Translations under genes and position numbers: made by a program
In this document: in pieces, positions 17,509-25,115 of the stretch
Position numbering within the stretch: position 1 is the first letter of the stretch
Layout: each line of letters opens with the position of its first letter
The notes under the pieces: generated by a model
Told to the model about the DNA's origin: nothing
The model's database searches: none
Seen by the model: only the letters and a program-made list of their open reading frames with translations
Source: Gemmatimonadota bacterium
GTDB lineage: Bacteria > Gemmatimonadota > Gemmatimonadetes > Longimicrobiales > Gaopeijiaceae
Length of the DNA stretch: 37,616 nt
Direction of reading: 5' to 3'
Assembly: GCA_028873825.1 (NCBI GenBank)
Contig: JAPPNM010000069.1
Coordinates: 1-37,616, forward strand

Positions 17509-17538
17509 CACTACGCCCTCACTCTCCGCGCGGTTTCA
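17509..17538 (-). promoter_or_regulatory. Candidate ECF-sigma promoter of the anti-sigma unit
   Basis: On the minus strand TGAAACC (17538-17532) is followed by 16 nt and CGTAGT (17515-17510). This matches the general ECF promoter layout (an AAC-containing -35 box, 16-17 nt, then a CGT-type -10). It lies in the 130-nt gap between the sigma gene and the anti-sigma gene, and transcription would start about 20-30 nt before ATG 17479. It suggests that the sigma factor activates its own anti-sigma and the two envelope genes. Confidence 0.45.
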
Positions 17539-17609
17539 CTTCGGCGCACCGCCGGAGGCGCCGGGTCCGGAGACCGCGCGAGAGCGTTTCCGACCGGCGC
17601 CATGACCCG

Positions 17610-18206
17610 CTACAAGTTCTCCCGAAGGTGGTCCAGGGACTCCTTCAGTTCCAGCCTGGCCCGGTGGATGTACGTCTTCACCGTTCCCAGCGGAAGGTCC
17701 ATGATTTCCGCTATCTCATTGTAGGAATATCCCTCCACGTGGCGCAGCAGCGTGACGGTGCGGTAGTGCGGGCGCAACCTGCCTATCGCCGCCTCGATCT
17801 CGCTTCCCAGTTCCCGGTTCTCCGCGTAGGCGTCGGGGCGTTCGCCGGGTGATTCCACGACGGGCCTCGTGCGGGCCTGCTCCTCCGCGGTGAGCGCGTC
17901 GGGCGATCCGTCGAGGGAGATCGTGTCGACGCGTTTCCTCCGCAGATGGTCGATTGTGAGGTTGTGGGCAATCTTGAAGATCCAGCTCGAGAACTTGTAG
18001 CCGGGGTTGTAGCCGCCGATGGCGTTGAAGGCCCGGACGAAGGCCTCCTGGGCCAGGTCTTCTGCGAGCGCGCGATCGCGCACCATGCGGTAGACGAGGG
18101 AGAAGACCGGCCTCTCGTAGCGTTCCAGCAGCTCCCGAAACGCCCGTTGGCTGCCCTCGGCGGCCCTGGCGGCGAGCGTCTTGTCGTCGGGAGGAGGACT
18201 TTTCAA
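17610..18206 (-). CDS. ECF-family RNA polymerase sigma factor
   Basis: The 198-residue sigma-70 family protein of the extracytoplasmic-function type redirects RNA polymerase. Region 2 is complete (AFRELLERYERPVFSLVYRMV, AEDLAQEAFVRAFNAI, FSSWIFKIAHNLTIDHLRRKR). A linker of about 50 residues leads to region 4 (LRPHYRTVTLLRHVEGYSYNEIAEIMDLPLGTVKTYIHRARLEL). The start is TTG 18206, giving MKSPPPDDKTLAARA. A weak GGGGAA lies upstream. The gene precedes the anti-sigma gene by 130 nt. It has the usual length and no extra C-terminal domain. Confidence 0.95.
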   Translation of the reverse strand: MKSPPPDDKTLAARAAEGSQRAFRELLERYERPVFSLVYRMVRDRALAEDLAQEAFVRAFNAIGGYNPGYKFSSWIFKIAHNLTIDHLRRKRVDTISLDGSPDALTAEEQARTRPVVESPGERPDAYAENRELGSEIEAAIGRLRPHYRTVTLLRHVEGYSYNEIAEIMDLPLGTVKTYIHRARLELKESLDHLRENL

Positions 18207-18270
18207 GGGTTCCCCGCGTTGTCGGGGGTGCCGTCTTCGGCCCGGCGGGCGCGTTTCGGCCGCTCCGAGG

Positions 18271-18293
18271 TATCTTGAGTTCTAGAAATATAC
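18271..18293. promoter_or_regulatory. Divergent promoter region, menG and sigma gene
   Basis: Two -7-like boxes face away from each other: TATCTTGA (18271-18278, plus) for menG and TATATTTC (18293-18286, minus) for the sigma gene. A TTCTAGAA palindrome lies between them. No clear -33 TTG box is found at 19-21 nt for either, so this assignment rests on the -7 boxes only. Confidence 0.3.
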
Positions 18294-18433
18294 CGGAACC
18301 CGGCCCCGCCCCCGCCGGTCGCGCGGAGCAAGGGAGCGCGTGTTCGAGCAACACCCGCTCGCACGCCGCCCCCGCCGGACGCGGGACCGCGGGATCGCCG
18401 GGGGAACGCCGCCTGCTCGAGGAGGAACCGGCC

Positions 18434-19198
18434 GTGACAGCTTCACCCGCGGGGAAGCCCGCCGGCGGACGGGAGCGGGCCGCGCAGGTGCGGACCCTGT
18501 TCAGCGAGATCGCGCACCGCTACGACGTGCTCAACCATGTGCTGAGCCTCAACATCGACCGGCGGTGGCGCCGCCGGGCCGTCGCCGCTCTCGGGTGGGA
18601 GCGCGCGCCCGGCGGAAGCTACCTGGACGCCTGCGCGGGCACCCTCGATCTGGCCCTGGAGCTCGCCGCCCGGCCCGGGTTTCGCGGCCGCGTCGCCGCC
18701 GCCGATTTCGCCCTTCCGATGCTGGTGCGCGGACTTCCCAAGATCGGCCGCGCTCCCGTCGCCCCGGTCTGCGGGGACGCGCAACGGCTGCCGTTCGCGG
18801 GCGAGTCCTTCGCCGGGGCTACGGTGGGCTTCGGCGTCCGCAACCTGTCGAACCTCCGGGCCGGCTTCGAGGAGCTGCACCGGGTGCTGCGGCCGGACGG
18901 GCGCCTGGTGATCCTGGAGTTCGCTGTGCCGCCGGGGAGGCTTCTCCGCGCGGCCTACATGGCGTACTTCAACCACGTCCTGCCGTTGGTGGGGAGATTG
19001 GTTTCGGGGCATCCCTGGGCCTACGCCTACCTTCCCGCTTCCGTGCGGGGCTTTCCGGCACCGGAGGAGCTCGCGGACATGCTTCGCCGGGCCGGGTTCG
19101 CCGAGGCGGTCTGGTTCCCGGTCAGCGGCGGGATCGCGGCGATCCACGTGGCCGAGAAAACTCGCCGGCCGGGGGCGGCTCCTCGTCCAGGACGGTGA
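18434..19198 (+). CDS. menG: Demethylmenaquinone/ubiquinone methyltransferase
   Basis: The 254-residue SAM-dependent methyltransferase of the UbiE/MenG family catalyses C-methylation of the quinone ring, probably the last step of menaquinone synthesis in this lineage. The family start VRTLFSEIAHRYDVLNHVLS, the SAM site LDACAGTLDLALELA, GDAQRLPFAGESF and FGVRNLSNL, and the end motif FPVSGGIAAIHVAEK are all present. GTG 18434 is chosen because GGAGGA stands 7 nt upstream and the length then fits the family. An open frame extends to 18275 but is low complexity. The last 77 nt overlap the convergent M16 gene. Confidence 0.94.
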   Translation: MTASPAGKPAGGRERAAQVRTLFSEIAHRYDVLNHVLSLNIDRRWRRRAVAALGWERAPGGSYLDACAGTLDLALELAARPGFRGRVAAADFALPMLVRGLPKIGRAPVAPVCGDAQRLPFAGESFAGATVGFGVRNLSNLRAGFEELHRVLRPDGRLVILEFAVPPGRLLRAAYMAYFNHVLPLVGRLVSGHPWAYAYLPASVRGFPAPEELADMLRRAGFAEAVWFPVSGGIAAIHVAEKTRRPGAAPRPGR

Positions 19199-20687
19199 CT
19201 GCGCCCAGCTCCGAGGGGGAGCCGTCGAAGCGGGTCGTGTCGCCCAGCAGCAGGAACGTCATCCGCGTCGGCTCCAGCTCGGCGCGGAACACCTCCAGGA
19301 CGGCGCGCGGGGTGACGCGCCGGATCCCGCGCAGGTATCGCTCCATCCAGTCCGGGGGAAGGCCCAGCGTCCGGTAGGTCATTTCTCTGGCCACCACCTG
19401 GGACGGCGTGCCGAAGTTGAACACGAAGCCGTTGACCGTCTGGCCGACGACGCGCGCGACCTCGGCCTCGGTGGGAGCCGCCTCCCGCATGGAGCCGACC
19501 GCATCGAGCATCATCCCCGCCGCCTCCAGGGCGGTCTCCGGCCTCGTGCGCGTTACCGCGCCGACGAGCCCGTCGTTCCTCCGGGGGGAGGTCCAGATGG
19601 AGGAAGCCCCGTAGGCCAAGCCCTCCCGGGTCCGCAGCTCGGTGTTCAGGCGGCTGGAGAGTCCCGAGGCCCCCAGGATCGAGTTGCCGATCCGCGAGGC
19701 GAACCAAGCCGGGGTGTCGCCCTGCCTGAGCGAGGTGGAGTGCGCCAGGATCACCACGCTCTGCTCGATCTCCCTGTGGATGACGAAGACGCCCGGCTCG
19801 CTCCGGATGGCCGGGACCGGGTCGTCGAGGAGCCGCCCGGAGCAGGCCGGCCACCGGGAGAGCACCCGGGCGAGGAGCGCCGACGCCCTCTCCCAGTCCA
19901 CGTCTCCCGCCACTCCCAACGCCATGTTCTCCGGGCAAATCAACGCCTCGTGCACGAAGCGCAGCCTCTCTTCCGCCAGATCCGAGCGTTCGAGATCCTC
20001 GGGCGTCATCTCCCATCCGACGGGGTGGTCGCCGTACATGATCCGGTTGAAGCGGCCGTACGCCAGCGACGCCGGATCGTCTTCGCGGCGCCGGACGCGC
20101 TCCAGCTCGGTTTCGCGCCAGAGCTCCACCTGCCCTGAGTCGAAACGGGGCTCGCGCAGCATCTCGGCCCAGAGCCCGACGGCCTCCTCAAGCTGATCGG
20201 AGAGGAAGTTGAGCGAGGCCGAGGCGCTGCCGCCGCCCTGCCCGAAGCTCATCGCGAGCGCGAGCGACTCGATCCGGCGGTCGACCGAGTCCGGCGGCAA
20301 CGAGACCGTGCCCCCTTTCCGGAGCAGGCCGGGCATGGCCGTGGCCGCGGCGAAATGGTCGCGTCCGAAGTTGCGGATCCCCCCCTTGAAGACGGCGTGG
20401 AAGTTGACCAGAGGCAGATGGTCGTCCTCGACGAAGTAGACCGGCACGCCCCCGACCGTCTCGGCGCGGGGTTCGACGGGGGTGAAGCGGAGCTCGGGAA
20501 ACCGGAGGGAGGCGATCCGCTCGCGCACCGATTCCTGCCCCGCGGCCGCGGGCGGAAGAGCCAGCGCGGCGACCGCGACGACCAGCGGACGGCGGGCGGG
20601 GCCGCGCATCGGCTCCCGGGTCCCGCGTGCCCGCTGGCGACCGCCCCGCCGGGACGAAGCCCGCCGCGACTGTCGGCGCCGGTTCAC
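19122..20687 (-). CDS. M16-family peptidase-like subunit, no zinc site
   Basis: The product is a 521-residue (or 495 from ATG 20609) M16-fold protein, the likely non-catalytic partner of the peptidase encoded upstream. The HxxEH zinc motif is absent: the equivalent stretch reads NFGRDHFAAATAMPGLLRKGG. The rest follows M16 (GDHPVGWEMTPEDLERSD, REGLAYGASSIWTSPRRNDG with the substrate-binding Tyr/Arg pattern). A hydrophobic segment after the Arg-rich start (PLVVAVAALALPPAAAGQ) suggests export. GTG 20687 shares GTGA with the upstream stop and has AAGGGG before it. ATG 20609 would give a tidier signal peptide. The 3' end overlaps menG by 77 nt on the opposite strand. Confidence 0.88.
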   Translation of the reverse strand: MNRRRQSRRASSRRGGRQRARGTREPMRGPARRPLVVAVAALALPPAAAGQESVRERIASLRFPELRFTPVEPRAETVGGVPVYFVEDDHLPLVNFHAVFKGGIRNFGRDHFAAATAMPGLLRKGGTVSLPPDSVDRRIESLALAMSFGQGGGSASASLNFLSDQLEEAVGLWAEMLREPRFDSGQVELWRETELERVRRREDDPASLAYGRFNRIMYGDHPVGWEMTPEDLERSDLAEERLRFVHEALICPENMALGVAGDVDWERASALLARVLSRWPACSGRLLDDPVPAIRSEPGVFVIHREIEQSVVILAHSTSLRQGDTPAWFASRIGNSILGASGLSSRLNTELRTREGLAYGASSIWTSPRRNDGLVGAVTRTRPETALEAAGMMLDAVGSMREAAPTEAEVARVVGQTVNGFVFNFGTPSQVVAREMTYRTLGLPPDWMERYLRGIRRVTPRAVLEVFRAELEPTRMTFLLLGDTTRFDGSPSELGAVTVLDEEPPPAGEFSRPRGSPRSRR

Positions 20688-22252
20688 GACGATCCCCTTC
20701 GCACCATCGTCGCCACCGTTCGGGTGCTGGCGGTCAGGTACTTCGCGGCCACCCGCCGGATGTCCGCGGGCGTCACGCCGAGAAGCCGGCGGGACAGCCG
20801 GAAGGTCTCGCGCCAGTCCCCGAAGGCGGCCTCCGACTCGGCAAGCTGCATGCCCAGCTCCAGGTTCGACGAGAGCCGCCGGAAGTCTCCGGCGCGGATC
20901 CCGTTCCTGATCCGGACGAGGTCCGCCGAGTCGGGGGCTGTTTCCTTTATCTTGTTTATTTCCTCGTAGATGGCCAGCTCCAGTTCCATCGGCGTGTGAG
21001 GATGCTTGGGGACGGCGGTCACGGTGAACAACCCCGGATGAGCGAAGCCGGGGCCCAGGTACGCGCCCACGTGGATCGCGGACCGGTCCCGGGCTATCAG
21101 CCGCCGGTACAGGCGCGCGGTTCGGCCCGCCGCGAGCACCGACGCCAGCATGGAGAGGGCAGGCGCGTCCTCGTGCACGCCCGACACGGCCCGCCACCCG
21201 ATCGCCAGTCTGGGCTCGGCGTCGAATTCGACGGTGACGCGGCGTTCTCCCGCCTGCTCGGGTTCGCGGGCCAGGACGGGAGGCGCCGGCCGCCCCGCCG
21301 CCACCGGACCGAAGTAGCGGACCGCCCACCGGGCCACCTCGTCCGGGTCCACGTCGCCGACGACCGCGACCACCGCGTTGCGGGCGCCGTAGTGGTCCCG
21401 GAAGTGGCCGGCCACTTGCCGCCGGGTGAGATGCTCCACGTCGGAGGCGTGGCCGATCACGGGAACGCCGTAGGGATGCACCCGAAAGGCCGTCGCCAGC
21501 AAGGCGGTTTCGAGCATGCCGCCGGGACTCGTCTCCAGCCGCATGCGCCTTTCCTCGCCCACCACGCCGAGCTCCGCGCCCAGCCCGCGGAAGACCGGGT
21601 TCCGCATGCGGTCCGATTCCAGGACGAACCACAGCTCGATCCGGTTCGCGGGGAGTTCGACGAAGTAGCGGGTGTGTTCGTAGGAGGTGGTGGCGTTGAG
21701 TCCCCGCGCCCCTGCGGCCGACAGGATGCGGTCGTACTCGTTGGGGACGGCGTAGGCTCCGGCCCGGTCCTCGTGCGAGGCCGTCGCGCCGGCCAGCCGG
21801 CGGACGCGGGCGGTGTCGGGGCGGGGACGGGCCAGTTCGGCGAGCAGTGAATCGCGCGCGGCGTCGGCGGCGGCGAGGAGGGGCGCCTCGAGGGCGTGGT
21901 CGGTCGTGCCGATCTCGCGCGAGCCCTTGAAGAGCATGTGCTCCAGGACGTGGGCGATGCCGGTGTTGCCGAGGCGCTCGTTGACCGAGCCGACCGGGTA
22001 GTGTACGACCAGGGAGACCGTGGGGGCTTGGCGGCGCGGCAGGACGAGGAAGGTCATGCCGTTGTCGAGGACGTGCCGGACCACGGGGAGGCGCTCGCCG
22101 GGGGAGGCGGCGGGAGGCGGGGTCTGGGCCGCGAGGGACGGGACGGGGAGGAGTGGGAGTGCGAGCAGCGCGCGGACGGATCCGCGCGAACGGCGTGGGC
22201 GGCGAGGCGCCGCGGGGGAGGGTGGCGCGGGGCGGCGGGGAGGGATCTTCAC
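20684..22252 (-). CDS. M16-family zinc metallopeptidase
   Basis: The 522-residue exported peptidase probably degrades peptides in the periplasm together with the next gene's product. The N-terminus is a signal peptide (RALLALPLLPVPSLAAQ). The inverted zinc motif HVLEH is at residues 101-105 in GIAHVLEHMLFKGS. The conserved second half includes HPYGVPVIGHASDVEHLTRRQV and VVAVVGDVDPDEV. GTG 22252 shares GTGA with the fpg stop. The pattern of an active M16 followed by an inactive M16 is a known two-subunit arrangement. The natural substrate is unknown. Confidence 0.93.
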   Translation of the reverse strand: MKIPPRRPAPPSPAAPRRPRRSRGSVRALLALPLLPVPSLAAQTPPPAASPGERLPVVRHVLDNGMTFLVLPRRQAPTVSLVVHYPVGSVNERLGNTGIAHVLEHMLFKGSREIGTTDHALEAPLLAAADAARDSLLAELARPRPDTARVRRLAGATASHEDRAGAYAVPNEYDRILSAAGARGLNATTSYEHTRYFVELPANRIELWFVLESDRMRNPVFRGLGAELGVVGEERRMRLETSPGGMLETALLATAFRVHPYGVPVIGHASDVEHLTRRQVAGHFRDHYGARNAVVAVVGDVDPDEVARWAVRYFGPVAAGRPAPPVLAREPEQAGERRVTVEFDAEPRLAIGWRAVSGVHEDAPALSMLASVLAAGRTARLYRRLIARDRSAIHVGAYLGPGFAHPGLFTVTAVPKHPHTPMELELAIYEEINKIKETAPDSADLVRIRNGIRAGDFRRLSSNLELGMQLAESEAAFGDWRETFRLSRRLLGVTPADIRRVAAKYLTASTRTVATMVRRGSS

Positions 22253-23085
22253 CGCGGACCGCTCCCGTCCTGGCAGCGCGGGCAGCGGAAGGCCGGCCTG
22301 CCGCCGAAGACGATTCGCTCGATGGGCGTGCGGCAACGGGTGCAGGGTTCGCCCTCGCGGCCGTAGGCGCGCAGCACCCGGCCGAAGCGTCCCTCGTTGC
22401 CGTCGGCGTCGCGGTAGTTGCGAAGGGTGGTGCCCCCCGCCCGGATCGCGTTGCGGAGGACGCGGCGCAGGGCGCGGTGGAGTCCGGCGGCGGCGGTCGC
22501 GCCGATGTCGCGCGCCGGTGCGAGGGGGTGGATGCGGGCGAACCAGAGAGCCTCGACGGCGTAGATGTTCCCCACGCCCGCTATCTTCCTCTGGTCGAGG
22601 AGCAGCGATCGGACGGGCGACCGCGACGGGGCGAGTATTCGGCGCATCCGCGCCGCCGTGAAGCTGCGCGCGAGCGGCTCGGGGCCCAGCCGCCCGGACC
22701 AGCGCCTCCACTCCGTGGCCGGAACGGCGGTGAGGAGGCCGAAACGTCGCACGTCGTCGTACGTCACCCGTCCCCCGTCCTCGAGGCGGAAGACGACGGC
22801 GGGGTGGGTGGAGCGGGGGTCCGCGCCGTCCCCGGAGCCGGTCATGATGCGCCCGGTCATCCCCAGGTTCACAACCATGCGCGTCGAGTCGTCCAGGGCG
22901 AGGACGACGTTCTTCCCCCTCCGCCCCACCTCGCGCACCGCCCTCCCGGCCACCGCCCCGGCGAAGGCGCGCGCCGGACCGTTCACCACATCGGCCCGCA
23001 GGACCTCGACGTCGCGTACGACCCGGCCCGGCAGGACGGCGTTCAGCCCCCGCGCGATCGTCTCGGCCTCGGGGAGCTCGGGCAC
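22249..23085 (-). CDS. mutM: Formamidopyrimidine-DNA glycosylase (Fpg/MutM)
   Basis: The 278-residue base-excision repair enzyme removes 8-oxoguanine and formamidopyrimidines and nicks the abasic site. The catalytic N-terminus PELPEAET (Pro1 nucleophile, Glu2) is intact after Met removal. GRRGKNVVLAL carries the DNA-binding Lys, and LLLDQRKIAGVGNIYAVEALW is the helix-two-turn-helix. The zinc finger is complete (CTRC, 16 residues, CPRC) with the Arg in GGRPAFRC. The start is GTG 23085, 4 nt after the YbjQ stop. The stop overlaps the M16 gene. Coupling of DNA repair with exported peptidases is probably just compact packing. Confidence 0.96.
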   Translation of the reverse strand: MPELPEAETIARGLNAVLPGRVVRDVEVLRADVVNGPARAFAGAVAGRAVREVGRRGKNVVLALDDSTRMVVNLGMTGRIMTGSGDGADPRSTHPAVVFRLEDGGRVTYDDVRRFGLLTAVPATEWRRWSGRLGPEPLARSFTAARMRRILAPSRSPVRSLLLDQRKIAGVGNIYAVEALWFARIHPLAPARDIGATAAAGLHRALRRVLRNAIRAGGTTLRNYRDADGNEGRFGRVLRAYGREGEPCTRCRTPIERIVFGGRPAFRCPRCQDGSGPR

Positions 23086-23089
23086 CGCC

Positions 23090-23410
23090 CTACTCCAGCG
23101 CGACGGCGGTGCCGCTGGTCGTCACCATGAGCATCCCGTTCTGCGCGCCCAGCACCTCGTAGTCCAGGTCGACCCCCACGATCGCGTCGGCGCCCCGCGC
23201 CGCGGCCTCGGCGGCCATCTCGCGCAGAGCCTCCTCGCGCGCCTCGCGCAGGCTGTTCTCGTACGCCTTCGAGCGCCCTCCCACGAAGTCGCGGATTCCC
23301 GCCACGAAGTCCCTGAAGACGTTGGCTCCCATGATCGCCTCGCCGGTCACGATTCCGAGGTATTCCCGTATCCTCCGCCCTTCGAGGCCGGGTGTGGTCG
23401 TGATTTCCAT
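23090..23410 (-). CDS. YbjQ-family (UPF0145) protein
   Basis: The 106-residue protein of the YbjQ/UPF0145 family is a small cytoplasmic pentamer-forming fold, annotated as a putative metal binder with no proven function. The typical features are present: [75 protein letters not shown] and the closing [17 protein letters not shown] 23410 is preceded by an AAGGAGAG Shine-Dalgarno sequence. A TATATTGG -7-like box (23480-23473, minus) and a hairpin TCCCGC-AAGC-GCGGGA (23447-23462) lie in its leader. It heads the YbjQ-fpg-M16-M16 unit. Confidence 0.93.
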   Translation of the reverse strand: MEITTTPGLEGRRIREYLGIVTGEAIMGANVFRDFVAGIRDFVGGRSKAYENSLREAREEALREMAAEAAARGADAIVGVDLDYEVLGAQNGMLMVTTSGTAVALE

Positions 23411-23811
23411 GATTGGCCGGACTCTCCTTGTCTCCGAATGGGGTGGTCCCGCGCTTGCGGGAGGGATGGGCCGGATCCAATATAGGGCCCGGACCGTTTA
23501 GTGGCGCCACGCCGAGCCGCCGGATGCTCCCGCACGCAGGGAGAATGGACCGTTGCCTCAGCAGTCCGTGGATAGAGCCGCCCGAGCACCGAGAGCGGCG
23601 AGGCGCCGGGCCGGCGCGGATGCATCGCCGTTCGAATGGGGGATTATGGCGAATACAGTACTTGGCACCGGGTCCACAATCGGTTAAAAGTAGGGTGAAA
23701 TCCTACTCACACAAGGACTTGGACATGGCACACAAAGCACCGGGACGGGCTTCCGAAGTTTCCCCCGGCGGATCTTGCGAAGGAAGCATGACGAAGGCGA
23801 GGAGTGGAAGG
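23411..23811. other. 401-nt divergent spacer
   Basis: This gap between YbjQ and the first lipoprotein gene holds the YbjQ leader and promoter region, the dispersed repeat at 23561-23645 and a weak hairpin (23690-23706, GTAGG/CCTAC). I see no tRNA or convincing ORF. A reading frame joined to the lipoprotein frame contains ATG 23725 and ATG 23788, but neither is followed by a signal sequence. Confidence 0.6.
23561..23645 (-). repeat. Dispersed repeat, composite copy
   Basis: The part 23561-23615, read on the minus strand, matches 32-85 with about three differences over 54 nt. It is joined directly to a plus-strand segment (23615-23645, GCGCGGATGCATCGCCGTTC and on) that resembles the start of the repeats at 30904-30972 and 28739-28791. 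Two repeat arms thus meet head to head here. Confidence 0.7.
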
Positions 23812-24357
23812 ATGGGGCATAGACCGATTATCGCCGTTCTGATCCCCGCCTTTCCATGTGCCCTGTTGGCGGCCTGCAGGGGGACGGAGCCGCGCCCCAC
23901 CCGGCCCATCACACCGGACCAGGCCGTCGCCGTGGTCATGTCCCTCGACTCCCTCCTCCGGACTCACGGGGTCACCAAGGTCTACAGGTCCCCCGACAGT
24001 ACCGTGGTCCACTGCCCCGACGGGGGCCGGGCGCGGGTGATCGGGGAACTCCTGGTGGCCGGACGCGCGTCCGTCACCCTAGATCACACCACGTCGGCGC
24101 ACTGGTGTTCCGTGGCCGGACATGCCGTCACCGGGACTCTCCACTCCTTCGTCGCGTTGGCCCCGGGCCCCGGTGTGGGGGAGGTCGTGGGAGAGGGAGA
24201 CATGACCGGTAGGTTCGTGTGGGCCAGGGAGGAGGAGGGAACGACCGGCGACTGCACGGTCGGCCTGAGCGTGTCCGGGGCGGTCTACGACGGACGCCTC
24301 TGCGGGTATTCCGTTACCTTTCCGGTCACATGGCATGTGTCATTCTCTGGAAGCTGA
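23812..24357 (+). CDS. Small lipoprotein of unknown function
   Basis: The 181-residue protein begins MGHRPIIAVLIPAFPCALLAAC, a lipoprotein signal with the lipobox LAAC, so it should be anchored in the outer or inner membrane. The mature part shows a TPDQAVAVVMSLDSLLRTHGV helix, then beta-rich segments and four further Cys (CPDGG, HWCSVAG, GDCTVG, LCGYSV) that could form disulfides. No family is recognised. ATG 23812 is chosen for the lipobox and a GGAG 7 nt upstream. The downstream neighbour is another small lipoprotein, so this may be a lineage-specific surface gene pair. Confidence 0.65.
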   Translation: MGHRPIIAVLIPAFPCALLAACRGTEPRPTRPITPDQAVAVVMSLDSLLRTHGVTKVYRSPDSTVVHCPDGGRARVIGELLVAGRASVTLDHTTSAHWCSVAGHAVTGTLHSFVALAPGPGVGEVVGEGDMTGRFVWAREEEGTTGDCTVGLSVSGAVYDGRLCGYSVTFPVTWHVSFSGS

Positions 24358-24376
24358 GAGATGGAGTCATTTGCCG

Positions 24377-24547
24377 ATGCGATACGCGATCTTCAAGGAG
24401 GAGTGGGGTGACTACGGCCGCTGGCTGGCCCTCCCGATGATCCTCATTCGGATGTTCAGGATGGAGGTCCAGACGAAACGGGAGCACACGAAACGGACCT
24501 GCCGGACTGAACCATGCCGCCGGCTTGCGGCTGCCGGTATCCGGTGA
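24377..24547 (+). CDS. Doubtful 56-residue ORF
   Basis: The frame starts MRYAIFKEEWGDYGRWLALP and ends in a Cys/Arg-rich tail. It has no clear ribosome-binding site and no recognised family. Its composition is less biased than that of the out-of-frame ORFs nearby, so it could be a remnant or a small gene. I give it little weight. Confidence 0.15.
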   Translation: MRYAIFKEEWGDYGRWLALPMILIRMFRMEVQTKREHTKRTCRTEPCRRLAAAGIR

Positions 24548-24581
24548 GACGGACCGCCTCTAACATTCCCTATAATCCCCT

Positions 24582-24613
24582 TTGAATGCCGGGGGGATTC
24601 TGTCCACGGGCTG
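24582..24613 (+). repeat. Dispersed repeat, short copy
   Basis: From 24583 the 31 nt beginning TGAATGCCGGGGGGATTC and ending TGTCCACGGGCTG match 30942-30972 with two differences. Only the right half of the longer repeat is present here. It lies in the leader region of the second small lipoprotein. Confidence 0.7.
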
Positions 24614-24680
24614 CCTCGAGGGGCTCCACCCTCCCAATGTCTGGCGTGCAGCGCATTGCGACTTCCGCCGGAGGAGCCTG

Positions 24681-25079
24681 ATGTCGAGACATCGCGCGGT
24701 TTCCGCCGCCGTGTCGATTGCCGTCGGGCCGGCGTTCGTCTCCTGTAGCGGCACGGAACCGCCTGCAGACTCTCCTCTCGCGGGCGAGTGGGTTTCCGAG
24801 AGCAGCCCCTGGGTCCAGAGCCTGACCCTGGATCTGCTGGAGGAAGACGGTGGAGAAATCTCCGGATCCTTCACCACGACGCTCGGCGCGTGGACGCTGG
24901 AAGGCATGGTCAAGGGGGAGTACACCCACCCCGAAGTACGACTCACGCTGACGTCCGGTACGCTGGCGTACGGCGGCTACACGGGCAAGCGGGTGGACCA
25001 CAACACGATCGACGGCGACTTCGAGATTGGTTCTTTCGGCGATCAGGTCATTGCGACGCGGCTGAAGCGCCAGCCGTAG
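24681..25079 (+). CDS. Second small lipoprotein
   Basis: The 132-residue protein starts MSRHRAVSAAVSIAVG and has a lipobox-like FVSC before SGTEPPADSPLAGEW. The mature part is short and beta-rich (WVQSLTLDLLEEDGGEISGSF, EVRLTLTSGTLAYGG, HNTIDGDFEIGSF), as in a small lipocalin-like or beta-barrel fold where successive strands test a +/- effect. No family is named with confidence. ATG 24681 has an excellent GGAGGAG upstream. It is convergent with purD, with a 36-nt gap. Confidence 0.65.
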   Translation: MSRHRAVSAAVSIAVGPAFVSCSGTEPPADSPLAGEWVSESSPWVQSLTLDLLEEDGGEISGSFTTTLGAWTLEGMVKGEYTHPEVRLTLTSGTLAYGGYTGKRVDHNTIDGDFEIGSFGDQVIATRLKRQP

Positions 25080-25115
25080 CCGGGTGTCCTACCGGAGCCG
25101 ACGGCTACGGCGAGT

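Larger units (their letters stand above)
24358..24680. other. 323-nt spacer between lipoprotein genes
   Basis: This gap contains a short open frame (24377-24547), a copy of the dispersed repeat (24582-24613) and the GGAGGA ribosome-binding site of the next gene just before 24681. I see no promoter with both boxes and no RNA gene. Confidence 0.5.

Noticed and set aside
18275..19198. menG starting at 18275
   Set aside because: The extra 53 residues are Ala/Gly/Arg-rich and not family-like, and the start would fall inside the promoter box. GTG 18434 has GGAGGA at good spacing.
23640..23720. Possible tRNA in the AT-richer stretch upstream of the first lipoprotein
   Set aside because: Only one 5-bp hairpin can be formed. 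No TTC-arm, anticodon arm or acceptor stem is present.
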